NCBI GenBank assembly: GCA_963753245.1
Contig: CAVWBK010000002.1
Coordinates: 682,001 to 746,000, forward strand
Direction: 5' to 3'
Source: VRUE01 sp963753245
GTDB lineage: Bacteria > Actinomycetota > Thermoleophilia > Solirubrobacterales > 70-9
DNA: 64,000 nucleotides
In this document: one piece after another, positions 19,256 through 27,264 of the stretch
Numbering within the stretch: position 1 is the stretch's first letter
Layout: each line of letters begins with the position of its first letter
Made by a program: the position numbers and the translations under genes
The notes under the pieces: generated by a model
Told to the model about the DNA's origin: nothing
Databases searched by the model: none
Seen by the model: the letters and a program-made list of their open reading frames with translations, nothing else

Positions 19256-21289
19256 TTAGTGCACCTTCCAGCGAAATCGGAAGCGTCCACCTCCCCTGTA
19301 GAGAAGCTTGAGTCTTTGATTGCAGCCGTTCACCCGAATCACAACATCTGATCCCTCGAACCTGACAATGCATCCTGCAATCAAATGACCGTGAGGCAGA
19401 GACTTACCCTGTGCGTCGACGGCCACCACCCATCCGTAGCCGGGAGGGAAGCTGGGCGAGACCCAAGACTGCAAGCGAGACGATGCTTCCAGCACCCGCG
19501 AGCACACGTGCTTCGAGCAAGGCACGTGGCCCGGGCGCGGTTCTTCTTTCACTTCTTCTTCAGATTCTTCGAAGGGCACCGGCGGTTCCATCTGCAACTC
19601 CACCTGGGGGGCGGTGGTAAGCGTCCTATCTGAGCCAAACACGGTCTTCCCATCTACATTGGCCGCAACTAGGCGATAGTGGTACGTGGTCCCAGGCCAT
19701 AGCGAGCTAAAGCCTGACGAGACATCAACCGCAGCTGAATAAGGGGGTGCGGGCGAGCAGGGTGCAGATACAGCGCTGCTATAACCATTTGCTTGGAACT
19801 CGGCTTCATCGACGTATTCGAAATTGCAGAACCCGATGAGCCCGCCGGTATTGGGCAGGAGGAGACCGGTGGCAGTGGCTGAGGTCTGCTCGAGGCTGCT
19901 GCTCACCCCGGTGAAAACACTTGGCGGCGCGCTGGTAGTGAACGTGCGTTCCCCTCCGAAGACGGGACGTTCTGCATTCGTCGCCACAAGCCGGTAAAGA
20001 TATTTCGTATCGGGCTGGAGTTCAGAAAGTGCCGCGCCGACGTCGACTGAGCTTGTGAGTGGTGGTTGCGGAGTGCATGGAGCAGACTTCGCCGCTGGAT
20101 AGCCCTCGCTCCGAAGTTCAGATTCGCTGAGGTACTCGAAGCGACAATCCGTAATGTCGCCCGTCCCTTCAGGATCGACGGTTCCGCTCACCGTTGCAGT
20201 TGTTTCCTGCACAGATGAGCTGGTGCCGGTTGAGACCTCGGGCAGCACACCGGGCCGGAAAAAGACGGAAACTCGAGGTCCTGTCAGGGAGTCAGAGCTG
20301 ACGGCATAGACAGCTTCCGTCGTGGAATCGATAGCCAACCCGTCGGGAATCGAGTCCGAACCAAGGTAGTTTCCGCCAAAGGTGGCGATCGGTTCGCAGT
20401 CCGGCAGTTGACACGCCCCGTCAAAGTGGGCGATCGAGTCATCGTCCCTCACAAAGAGATCACCGCTGGAGGGATCGACTTCCAGGCCCCACTCCCCGCC
20501 AAGCCCATCGATCTCACCGAGGTCGGCTCCCGTGGATGAGTATTTCTCGATGTTTCTACCCCCTGTCGGGGCATAGATGTCATCTGAGGAGTCAACAGCG
20601 ATCCCGCCATAGGGGTTCGATCCACTCGTGAGCGGGAAATTCAGTAGCAGCTGACCTTCTTCGTCATAGGAAGTCACGGTCGCGGGGAGCGAGCCGGCTT
20701 GTACGAAAAGGTGGCCGCTGGAGTCGACCGCAATTCCGCCGATCTGTTCGGGGAACGTAATCGCGCCGTCAGCACCCCAGCTCGAGATCGGGGTTCCAGC
20801 GGAGCTGAACTTGGAAACCTCGCTCGTTTCCCAATCAGCTACATACACGTCTCCCTCCGAGGGTCCGCTCGAGCTATCGACGGCCACGTAGACCGGCTTG
20901 CCCAATGCTCCCGGGCGCCCGCCTGCGGCGGATGGCGGCTCGCCCCGGCCACAGACGTCTCCCGAGGAGGCGGTGCAGACAACCGCCCCGGTCGTACGGT
21001 CAACGCCATCGCCGAACATGAGGAGGAAGTCGCCCGAGGCATCGAACTTCTGTATCCGAGAGTTTTCGTAGTCGGTGACATAAACATCATGGGCCGAAGG
21101 ACCAGATGAATTGTCAACAGCTACGTCTGTCGGATCGATCGTATTGCCACCGGATCCATTAAACGAAAAGGCAAACTCGTGTGCCTGACCTGCAACGGCT
21201 ATCGCGGGGCAGGTTAGAGCCGAAGCCGCGAACACAAGTGCTACGACAGGCTGCAAAATCGAGCTCGAAGCGAATCTTCGTGCTGACAT
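19256..21289 (-). CDS. secreted NHL-repeat and fibronectin-III-like protein
   Basis: The 677-residue protein starts at the ATG at 21289, directly before a signal peptide (MSARRFASSSILQPVVALVF, then AIAVAGQ). The frame is open further upstream but without family features. Residues about 30-340 hold NHL-type beta-propeller blades, with repeated VAVDSSSGPSEGDVYVADWE and GGIAVDSSGHLFV units. Two FN3-like domains follow (about 350-580), each with TATVSGTVDPEG and YHYRLVA type strands and paired cysteines. The tail is basic and cysteine-containing. Such proteins are abundant surface or secreted proteins in Thermoleophilia; ligand unknown. Confidence 0.8.
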   Translation of the reverse strand: MSARRFASSSILQPVVALVFAASALTCPAIAVAGQAHEFAFSFNGSGGNTIDPTDVAVDNSSGPSAHDVYVTDYENSRIQKFDASGDFLLMFGDGVDRTTGAVVCTASSGDVCGRGEPPSAAGGRPGALGKPVYVAVDSSSGPSEGDVYVADWETSEVSKFSSAGTPISSWGADGAITFPEQIGGIAVDSSGHLFVQAGSLPATVTSYDEEGQLLLNFPLTSGSNPYGGIAVDSSDDIYAPTGGRNIEKYSSTGADLGEIDGLGGEWGLEVDPSSGDLFVRDDDSIAHFDGACQLPDCEPIATFGGNYLGSDSIPDGLAIDSTTEAVYAVSSDSLTGPRVSVFFRPGVLPEVSTGTSSSVQETTATVSGTVDPEGTGDITDCRFEYLSESELRSEGYPAAKSAPCTPQPPLTSSVDVGAALSELQPDTKYLYRLVATNAERPVFGGERTFTTSAPPSVFTGVSSSLEQTSATATGLLLPNTGGLIGFCNFEYVDEAEFQANGYSSAVSAPCSPAPPYSAAVDVSSGFSSLWPGTTYHYRLVAANVDGKTVFGSDRTLTTAPQVELQMEPPVPFEESEEEVKEEPRPGHVPCSKHVCSRVLEASSRLQSWVSPSFPPGYGWVVAVDAQGKSLPHGHLIAGCIVRFEGSDVVIRVNGCNQRLKLLYRGGGRFRFRWKVH

Positions 21290-22052
21290 GCGCGGCCAAT
21301 GCAGGGTGCATGGACTCCAACGAGCATGGGTTGGGCGGTTGACATTCCGACTCGCGGCGAGTCGATTGTTTTCTCGATCCGAGCCCACTGCGCCCCTACC
21401 GTCCCCCCTCCCCGCGAAACTGTTGCTGTCATTCGACTCACGGGATGCTACTCCGGCACGCGTCGGTCAGATCGCATTCCCAAAGCAGAACCACATCCCC
21501 AAGGTACGCTTCAGTGGGAGCGGACCGAGCGCTGGATCGAAAATTGATTGACCAGATCAGTCGTGAGTCGGCCAACCCAGGCGGTGGCGGGGAGACCCCA
21601 ATGAGACACGCACGGGAGACAACTGAACTGAGGCCCGATCTTGAACGCGACACCGGATCGAGTCGTTCACGTCACGGCGACATTCCTTCGATAGCCAGGG
21701 CCCGTGCCACAGTCGCACCCCGAAAGAGCCGGATTCAGCCGAAAACCATCGGGGCGCCTCTGGCTTGGCCATGCAATTTTCGGCATTCCCATGCGGTCAG
21801 CGGGGCTTCTCTCCTCCCTGTAGTAACCCCAGAATTCGCCCCTCCTCCCCGGAGGGGCGTTTCTGTTCTGGGGCCTCCACAGAGCCAAATAGGATGTTCG
21901 GCGCAGAGTCAGAATGAGGCGAGTCGGAGGGCCGCGCAGCCAGGCCCCGAGACGCGGCTCAGAACTTGACGTTCGCTATCCCGATCCCAGCGGCGGACCG
22001 GGACCGAATGCGCAGCTCTCAAGTTCTGGGGTCCGTCGCCGATGAAGCGGAC
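21290..22052. other. intergenic region with decayed sequence and hairpin element b
   Basis: These 763 bases separate the divergent NHL gene and the small membrane genes. Reading frames here have no family features. It contains a GTGCCACAGTCGC copy at 21704-21716, also seen in tandem near 18709-18733, and hairpin element copy b at 21807-21890. After the element, a stretch of about 70 bases (CGGCGCAGAGTCAGA and onward) resembles the sequence after element copy c. Confidence 0.45.
21807..21890 (+). ncRNA. dispersed hairpin element, copy b
   Basis: This copy has the same C/U-rich leader (TCTCCTCCCTGTAGTAACCC) as copy a and an identical GC hairpin CGCCCCTCC/GGAGGGGCG, followed by TTTCTGTT. The second hairpin is weaker and ends in CAGAGCCAAAT at 21880-21890, shared with copy c and with the tRNA remnant near 57871. 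Its upstream flank differs from copy a, so the conserved unit begins close to the C/U-rich leader. It lies ahead of the plus-strand membrane gene pair. Confidence 0.5.
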
Positions 22053-22619
22053 ATGAGTGGACCAGGCCGTGCGCTCAGCCGGCGGCCGGACGAAGCCCTT
22101 CGGCACCTCCTCTGGGGGCCGCCTCTCATGGCTGTCGCTCTCTTCCTCCTTGCCCGAGTGCTTCCTCATACCTCTTGTGAAGAGCCTGCCTCGGGGCTGA
22201 CCGAAGGCGTCCTCGATTCATCCCTCGCAGTGTTCTCGACGCTTTTGATCTGCGGTGCGTTTTGGAGCCTCTGGCAGGAAGGGGCGGGCATGGAGCCGGT
22301 AAAGGCTCGGTCCAGGTTCAGGTTCGGAGCCGCGCTGATCGTTGCCGCGTTGTTTGTCTGCGGGGTGGCGGAATTTGGAAGCCGACCAGGCGACCTGCTT
22401 CCCCATCTCTACCGGATCGGGCTGATCGCCGGGATCCCGGGATCGGCGATCGCGTTGGGCGGGCTCGCAATCGCCAGCAGGCGTGTGGGCTCCTTGGCGG
22501 AGATGGCCGAGGTGGCACCCGGTGCCGTCCCCGGCTACCTGGTCCTGCTCGCACTCTTCACCTTTCCCGCCCTGACCGCACTGATGCGGATCGGGACGTC
22601 TGGAGGCTTCTGCCTTTGA
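22053..22619 (+). CDS. membrane protein of unknown function
   Basis: From the ATG at 22053 the gene encodes 188 residues with about four hydrophobic segments: LWGPPLMAVALFLLARVL, LAVFSTLLICGAF, FGAALIVAALFVCGVAEF and a C-terminal pair around PGYLVLLALFTFPALTAL. The frame is open back to a TTG at 21966, so the start is uncertain. No family is recognised. Its stop TGA overlaps the TTG start of the next gene, implying a two-gene unit. Confidence 0.6.
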   Translation: MSGPGRALSRRPDEALRHLLWGPPLMAVALFLLARVLPHTSCEEPASGLTEGVLDSSLAVFSTLLICGAFWSLWQEGAGMEPVKARSRFRFGAALIVAALFVCGVAEFGSRPGDLLPHLYRIGLIAGIPGSAIALGGLAIASRRVGSLAEMAEVAPGAVPGYLVLLALFTFPALTALMRIGTSGGFCL

Positions 22620-23185
22620 AATGGGCTGCAGGCATCCTCGCCGCCGGACTGACGGTGCTCGCCATTGGCACCCTGGTGGCGCGCCACCGGCCGAAGGGCG
22701 AGATACCCGTGCCGGCGATCGACTCGGCGAAGGTGCTCGGGGGGCTCTGCCCCGAAGGGGAAAGCCTTGGGCACGCAGAGGTATCAATCCGGGTCCCTGG
22801 CGGAGTCGACGATGATGAATCGCTCCACGCGGGAATCAAAGGTGGAGAGGGAACCTCCTACCACGACGCGGGCGTGGAGAACCACCTGTTCCTGGGGTTC
22901 ACCGCAAATGCCCTCGCCAACTCCGAGATCGAAGTCACGGCGACGATGACGCGCTTCGACCCGGGGGATGCCTTCGAACAGAGCAGGACGGTGGCAAAGC
23001 GGATCTCCTGCGAAGAAATAGTCTTCCGCCTACCGTCGCGAGTTCCCGATCGGGTCGTTCGAGACTGCAGGAGGAGGTTGGCTATGGACGAAAACCGCAT
23101 CTGTGAGCTGGCAATCCTCCGCTCCGAAGGCAAGGTCAAGCCCGGGCCCTACACCGAACGCGAACTGTCCGCGGCAATCAGGTAG
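22616..23185 (+). CDS. membrane-anchored protein of unknown function
   Basis: The gene starts at a TTG overlapping the previous stop (TTGA) and encodes 189 residues. An N-terminal anchor (LKWAAGILAAGLTVLAIGTL) precedes a soluble region of about 160 residues with one VLGGLCPEGE cysteine and paired C-terminal cysteines (ISCEEIVF, VRDCRRR). The predicted topology is N-in with an extracytoplasmic domain. The long alternative frame starting at 22262 covers the preceding gene in another frame and is not real before 22616. No homologue is recognised. Confidence 0.55.
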   Translation: MKWAAGILAAGLTVLAIGTLVARHRPKGEIPVPAIDSAKVLGGLCPEGESLGHAEVSIRVPGGVDDDESLHAGIKGGEGTSYHDAGVENHLFLGFTANALANSEIEVTATMTRFDPGDAFEQSRTVAKRISCEEIVFRLPSRVPDRVVRDCRRRLAMDENRICELAILRSEGKVKPGPYTERELSAAIR

Positions 23186-23287
23186 CGAAGCCCGCGATCA
23201 TCGGAGACTGGGCCTCGAGCCGGAGGAGCAGATCGCCTTCGGACTCAAGCGCGGCAGAAGGCGCGGCGACTACTCCGGCTACTACTT

Positions 23288-23710
23288 CTAGCTTGCCGCG
23301 TGACGAAGGTAGATTGCCTCGGCCTGCCTGGCGTAGCGCTTGGGAAGGACTCCGTGTAGCTCGGCCAGGAACACGTCGGACTCTGAGGGCCGGCGGGTCG
23401 GCAGCGCATTGAAGTAGCGGTCGACCTCGGCGCTGATCGCCGCTAACTGCTCCGGATGGTCACGCTCAACTCCTTCGAGCAAGCCACCGGCGACCTCCTC
23501 GATCGAGGCACGGCGAAGGTGCACTGCGAGGCGAAGCAGGTCGCCGACGGCAAGGCGCTTCTCGCGGCGGCCCCAGGAGATCGGCTCCAATCCAAGCTCC
23601 TGGAATCCGTGCGTGATCCCCGCGGGACTGATGTCGATCAGTTCAGCGGCACGCGAGAGGTTTGGAAGAGCGCGGACTTGGCTGCTGTTGGTCGCAGCCG
23701 TAGTTGCCAT
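23288..23710 (-). CDS. putative helix-turn-helix protein
   Basis: The ATG at 23710 gives 140 residues; eight codons upstream remain open but are arginine-rich. Residues about 18-60 (LSRAAELIDISPAGITHGFQ, then GRREKRLAVGDLLRLA) look like a helix-turn-helix with a MerR-like wing. The rest is alpha-helical. It may be a DNA-binding regulator, but no specific family is recognised. It is transcribed towards the membrane gene pair, convergently, with 102 bp between them. Confidence 0.5.
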   Translation of the reverse strand: MATTAATNSSQVRALPNLSRAAELIDISPAGITHGFQELGLEPISWGRREKRLAVGDLLRLAVHLRRASIEEVAGGLLEGVERDHPEQLAAISAEVDRYFNALPTRRPSESDVFLAELHGVLPKRYARQAEAIYLRHAAS

Positions 23711-23823
23711 AGCTCGCCGAGGATAACGCAAGAGTTGGAAGAGTTGAAAGTATCGGCGCCAATTGGGTGCCGGGGCTTGTGCGGAGTTCCCTGTCTGCCG
23801 ACAATGAGCGTGGGGATGAACCT

Positions 23824-24726
23824 ATGACCAGCGGAGATCGTGGACTAGGCGAGAAGCTTCGCGGCTGGCTGGCAGGGTCGGCGCGCCGCTACCAGGCAGG
23901 GTTTTGGACCTTTATCGTCCTCTCCGCCCTTGCCATCGCCGCTCTTATAGAAGGGCAGCCAATCGCGGTTGTCGTGATCGCGTTCGCGGCCCTCGCCGTC
24001 GGGGTGGTTGTCGGCTTGGTCCATATCCCGGGGAGCAGGTCTGCCTACTTCGCCCGCGCAGGTCAGCCTTTCCGTGACTGGGTTTACGCCGATGTGATTT
24101 ACGGCGCGAGTGACGACGGGGTTCGCGACGAATTCATCCGCAAGCTCGGCGCTTCACGCCCACCGCCTCGATTTGCAGAGCGCCATCAGCAGATTCTCGA
24201 TCTCGTCGGGAAAACGCGTGAGGACAGGCGGGCTGACCTGATCCCGCTTGCCGACCGTGCTGCTACAGCAGTTGAGCAAACGGCACACTTCAGGTCACTG
24301 TTCTCCGAGATGGAGGCGTCGGTATCCAACCAACCCGAGGCCGCCTACCTGCAATCACTAAACAAGTGGAGGAAGGCGTGGAAACAAGCGAACACGAAGA
24401 GGCGACTACACGAAGAAAGGCAGGCGCAACGAACGCTGAAGCGGCTGGACCGAATTTCCGCGCCTGAGGATCTTCGCGCGGCGCACCACGTGTTGACCCA
24501 AGCCGTGAACCGCTACTCGGCCGATATGTGCGAGTTCCATAGCGCCGTCTCGAGTCTGGAACCGGAAGCGACAAGGGCAACGGCGAACAAGCTTGAACGA
24601 AGCTGCAAAGTGCTCCAGGAAAAAGTCGCTCAACTCTGGACCGACTGGCGGGCTTTTCGGGGATTGGAGCGTGGTCGCGCTATGGAGCCGGTGTTCCGTG
24701 GCGATACGGCCGAGACAAAGAGGTGA
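23824..24726 (+). CDS. membrane protein with helical cytoplasmic domain, unknown function
   Basis: The 300-residue protein starts at ATG 23824 with an upstream GGGGATG ribosome-site-like stretch. Two adjacent hydrophobic segments (FWTFIVLSALAIAALIEG and PIAVVVIAFAALAVGVVVGL) are at about residues 25-68. A charged, largely helical region with coiled-coil potential fills residues 120-290, rich in Arg, Glu and Gln. The architecture recalls membrane-tethered sensor or scaffold proteins, but no family is recognised. It is divergent from the putative HTH gene, with 113 bp between, where shared control is possible. Confidence 0.55.
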   Translation: MTSGDRGLGEKLRGWLAGSARRYQAGFWTFIVLSALAIAALIEGQPIAVVVIAFAALAVGVVVGLVHIPGSRSAYFARAGQPFRDWVYADVIYGASDDGVRDEFIRKLGASRPPPRFAERHQQILDLVGKTREDRRADLIPLADRAATAVEQTAHFRSLFSEMEASVSNQPEAAYLQSLNKWRKAWKQANTKRRLHEERQAQRTLKRLDRISAPEDLRAAHHVLTQAVNRYSADMCEFHSAVSSLEPEATRATANKLERSCKVLQEKVAQLWTDWRAFRGLERGRAMEPVFRGDTAETKR

Positions 24727-24769
24727 GAAGCGTGATTGAAAGCGACCCCACGCCTTAGCTCAGCTTGGC

Positions 24770-25084
24770 TTGGCTGGATGGGCTCTGGCGCTCAGTCTCG
24801 TGGCTGCCCGGGCTGCCATTCGACCTCCCGCTGCCACCGCCGCCAGCACGTGCCCGTGCAAGAACGGCCAGGTCGCAGTCGTCACGGACTCCGAACGAAA
24901 CCTCAACGCCTGGAGCGTCGGGCCCGTCGAACCGGATATGCAGGTCCGCTCACTTTACAAGTCTTCAAGCTCCCCCGAAAATGTTCCGGATTGGCCTTCG
25001 TTTTCGTGCGATGGCAATAGCATCGTGTTCCCATGCGAAATCTCGCTTCCTGGGTCGCGAATTGCACATCTCTCCTCCCTTTAG
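24770..25084 (+). pseudogene. truncated TolB/WD40-like secreted protein fragment
   Basis: The frame reads a signal-peptide-like stretch (LAGWALALSLVAA), then GQVAVVTDSERNLNAW and DWPSFSCDGNSIVFPCE. That is the pattern of a TolB-type beta-propeller blade (G-x-I-A-F-x-S-D ... P-x-F-S-x-D-G). After only one blade the frame stops at TAG within hairpin element copy c. The start is unclear: codons before the TTG at 24770 remain open back to a TGA at 24737. I read it as the 5' remnant of a longer gene cut off at the element. Confidence 0.4.
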
Positions 25085-25151
25085 TAACCCCAGAATGCGC
25101 CCCTCTTCCCCGGAGGGGCGTTTTCTGTTGTAGGGCTCTACAGAGCCAAAT
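25069..25151 (+). ncRNA. dispersed hairpin element, copy c
   Basis: The leader differs by one base from copies a and b (CCTTTAGTAACCCC). The GC hairpin has one C-to-T change in the left arm that still pairs as a wobble (CGCCCCTCT with GGAGGGGCG). The second hairpin GGCTC-TACA-GAGCC differs from copy a by a compensatory base-pair change. CAGAGCCAAAT at 25141-25151 is shared with copy b and the tRNA remnant. The following 70 bases also resemble those after copy b. Confidence 0.5.
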
Positions 25152-25271
25152 ATAAGGTGCGGCGCAGAGTCAGAGCGAGGCGAGTCAGGGGGCCGCGCGC
25201 CGAGATCCTTGTCCGAGACGTCGGCCATGCCGAAGACGAGGCGCGGAAGCTACTCTGACCAGGAGGATCTA

Positions 25272-25469
25272 ATGGAAACCGTGCGCGTCATCTACCAACA
25301 CGAAAGCGACGGCTGGTGGGCGGAGTCGCCCGATGTCGCCGGCTGGTCCGCTGCCGGCGACAGCCACGCCGAGGTCGTGAAGCTGGCCGAGGGAGGCATC
25401 CCCATCGCCCTGGACGGCGAGGCCAAGCTGGAGCACTACGTACCGCCCGGCGAGTCCGTGCCCGCCTAA
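25272..25469 (+). CDS. HicB-like antitoxin, orphan
   Basis: A perfect AGGAGG at 25261-25266 places the start at ATG 25272, giving 65 residues. The sequence VRVIYQHESDGWWAESPDVAG followed by GWSAAGDSHAEVVKLAEGGI matches the partial RNase-H fold of HicB-family antitoxins. In complete type II systems HicB neutralises the mRNA-cleaving HicA toxin. No HicA-like gene (small, basic, with a conserved GSH motif) is adjacent on either side, so this looks like an orphan antitoxin or solitary HicB-like protein. It lacks a C-terminal DNA-binding domain. Confidence 0.65.
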   Translation: METVRVIYQHESDGWWAESPDVAGWSAAGDSHAEVVKLAEGGIPIALDGEAKLEHYVPPGESVPA

Positions 25470-25501
25470 GCCTCTTCTCGCTGCCCACAGCCTCAGCCTG
25501 A

Positions 25502-25730
25502 GTGCTGCTCACTCTCTCACTCACTCACTCACTCACTCGCCACGGACCTCGGCTTTCTGTTGCACAAACACCCAGAGCGGGTGCAGGAGTTTTCGCTGCC
25601 CTTCGGCGAGGCGCAGGTCTTCTATCCGGAGGCCACCGAGGAGCGGTGCACGGCGGCGCTGCTGCTCAATGGCGATCCGGTTGGCTTGAGACGCGGTCGC
25701 GGTGCCAGCGGCTTTGCGCTGACCGAGTAG
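25502..25730 (+). pseudogene. hen1: remnant of hen1 N-terminal domain (3'-terminal RNA 2'-O-methyltransferase)
   Basis: Bacterial Hen1 methylates repaired RNA 3' ends together with Pnkp. The frame from GTG 25502 reads MLLTLSLTH and then shifts. From about 25545 another frame reads DLGFLLHKHPERVQEF, FGEAQVFYPEATEERCTAA and LLNGDPVGLRRGRG, the Hen1 N-terminal domain. The shift falls in a TCAC tandem tract (25517-25538). Removing one TCAC unit restores MLLTLSLTHSLATDLG, the expected N-terminus. A TAG at 25728 replaces what should be a Tyr codon (before VNDPP), and similarity ends soon after. The methyltransferase domain and pnkp are absent. Confidence 0.65.
25517..25538 (+). repeat. TCAC tetranucleotide tract (5.5 units)
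   Basis: Five and a half perfect TCAC units lie within the first 13 codons of the hen1 remnant. The spacing from the GTG to the conserved Asp codon is 43 bases against 39 expected from the family start as I recall it, exactly one unit too many. Slipped-strand expansion explains the frameshift. Confidence 0.85.
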
Positions 25731-25821
25731 GTCAACGACCCACCCCTGGGAAAAAACTCTGGCAGCGCGATCCGGACCCCAGGGCCTTCAGGCACTCCGG
25801 TTAGCACTGGGAGGTAGCGGA

Positions 25822-25956
25822 ATTCTCACCTGCGAGAGATGTGGAAGCAGATTTGGTCCGGCCAAGGGCCCCCTGGATGAGAGCTGTCCGCGCTGTCGGG
25901 CACGCGAGGGGATCTCGGTCCCGCTGATTTCCGCGCTGTATTCACGCCGCGCGCCG
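25822..25956 (+). other. short open stretch with zinc-ribbon-like cysteines
   Basis: In one plus frame the sequence reads ILTCERCGSRFGPAKGPLDE followed by SCPRCRARE. The two CxxC pairs are spaced like a zinc ribbon. No good start codon or ribosome site is visible and similarity to a known family is not recognised. It could be part of a decayed gene between the hen1 remnant and the gene at 26060. Confidence 0.25.
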
Positions 25957-26059
25957 ATGCCGAGCGCTCCACGCCGAACGCCGCTGGGGAGCGCAGCCGC
26001 GCTCCCCAGAGTCCGCTGGCCGCAGAGGACTAACGGGCTTGCTCTAGATTCCTCGCCGA

Positions 26060-26446
26060 GTGGGACTGTTTGGCAACAGCGAGCAGAGGCGCGCCAAGGA
26101 GGCCGCTGGCGCCACCGAGCTCGCCCGGCTGGAGGGGCTCTCGGTCGACCGCCTCGCCGCCGAACTAATCCCGGGATTCGGCCCAGGTGGGGTCAAGCCG
26201 AAAGGCGGACAGCGGATCGGAGCGATACAGCTGATCCAGTGGCTGATGCGCGACTTCCCCTATCACCCCGAGCTGCGAGGGCTGCTGGAAGCAGTGCTGG
26301 CGGCGCTCGAGAAGATGGCCGGCGCCGGTTTACTGATCCGGCGGGCCTCCGGGGTCGGCAGCGGCGCCCAGACCTTCAAGCTGAGCCCGCTTGGCGTGCA
26401 GACCCTCGCGGAGGGGACCATCGAGCAGCAATTGAAGTCGGGCTGA
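26060..26446 (+). CDS. small protein of unknown function, winged-helix-like
   Basis: From GTG 26060 the gene encodes 128 residues. The sequence is mostly helical, with LIQWLMRDFPYHPELRGLLE and a final strand pair (QTFKLSPLGVQTLAEG) that resembles a winged-helix DNA-binding fold. It ends 4 bp before the GST gene, so the two are likely co-transcribed. No specific family is recognised; codon use is like the core genes. Confidence 0.5.
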   Translation: MGLFGNSEQRRAKEAAGATELARLEGLSVDRLAAELIPGFGPGGVKPKGGQRIGAIQLIQWLMRDFPYHPELRGLLEAVLAALEKMAGAGLLIRRASGVGSGAQTFKLSPLGVQTLAEGTIEQQLKSG

Positions 26447-26450
26447 GCCG

Positions 26451-27230
26451 GTGGCCTCCGAAAACGTGCTGATCACGATCCCGATCAGCCACTTCTGTGA
26501 GAAGGCCCGCTGGGCGCTGCAGCGAGCCGGGATCCAATACGAAGAGCGGGCTCACCTGCAGGTCTTTCACCGCTTGGCGGTGCGCCGCGCCGGGGGCAGC
26601 GGGACGGCGCCGGTCTTTCTCTGGGGAGATCGAGTGCTGGCCGACTCGACCGACATCCTCGAGGCCGTCGACGCCCAGGCGCCGCCCGAGCTTCGGCTCT
26701 TCCCCGCAGATGCCTCGAAGGCCGCCGCGGTGCGCTCGCTTGAAACCGACTTCGATGAGCGCCTGGGCCCGGCAGGCAGGCGCTGGATGTATTACGGGCT
26801 GCGTGGCCGGCGCGAGATCTCGACCCGATATGCCTGCACCGGTATTCCGGCCTGGCAACGGCGATCGCTCCCGCTCGTCTACCCACTGGCGGCGCGGATC
26901 ATCGACCGTGTCCTCGATGTGACCCCCGAAACGGCCGCGCGCTCCGAGCAGGAGGTCGAGGCTAGCTTCGAGCGCGTCGCCGAGCAACTCGCCGACGGGC
27001 GCCCCTACCTCTGCGGCGAGCGCTTCAGCGCCGCGGACCTGACCTTCGCCGCACTCGCCGCGGCGGTGCTGATGCCCCCCGAGTACGGCGTGCCCCTGCC
27101 TCGCAGCGGAGAGCTGCCCGAGCCAATGGCCGAGAGGGTGCGCGCTTGGCGCGCCCATCCCGCCGGGGCCCATGCGTTGCGCATGTTTCGCGAGGAGCGC
27201 CAGCGCCGGCCGAAACGAGCGAGCCGGTGA
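26451..27230 (+). CDS. glutathione S-transferase-like protein
   Basis: The 259-residue protein has an N-terminal thioredoxin-fold domain. ITIPISHFCEKARWALQRAG carries the S-x-x-C-x-K-x-R start typical of bacterial GSTs, and VLADSTDILEAVDAQ is the gamma-glutamyl-binding block. A helical C-terminal domain contains YLCGERFSAADLTFAAL. Actinobacteria generally lack glutathione, so the real thiol partner or substrate is unclear. It lies just after the small gene at 26060 and before a cupin. Confidence 0.8.
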   Translation: MASENVLITIPISHFCEKARWALQRAGIQYEERAHLQVFHRLAVRRAGGSGTAPVFLWGDRVLADSTDILEAVDAQAPPELRLFPADASKAAAVRSLETDFDERLGPAGRRWMYYGLRGRREISTRYACTGIPAWQRRSLPLVYPLAARIIDRVLDVTPETAARSEQEVEASFERVAEQLADGRPYLCGERFSAADLTFAALAAAVLMPPEYGVPLPRSGELPEPMAERVRAWRAHPAGAHALRMFREERQRRPKRASR

Positions 27231-27264
27231 GCCGAACTCCCCACCTCGCTATCGTCGAGGTTGG

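Noticed and set aside
21445..21969. 174-codon plus frame upstream of the membrane gene pair.
   Set aside because: It has no domain features and runs through hairpin element b, which looks non-coding.
22262..22615. 5' extension of the frame that becomes the anchored protein at 22616.
   Set aside because: It overlaps the upstream membrane gene in another frame, is arginine-rich and featureless; the TTGA overlap gives a better start.
25957..26472. 171-codon frame overlapping the small gene at 26060.
   Set aside because: Most of it is a shadow of that gene. Only the cysteine-containing upstream stretch (25822-25956) looked interesting and is listed separately at low confidence.
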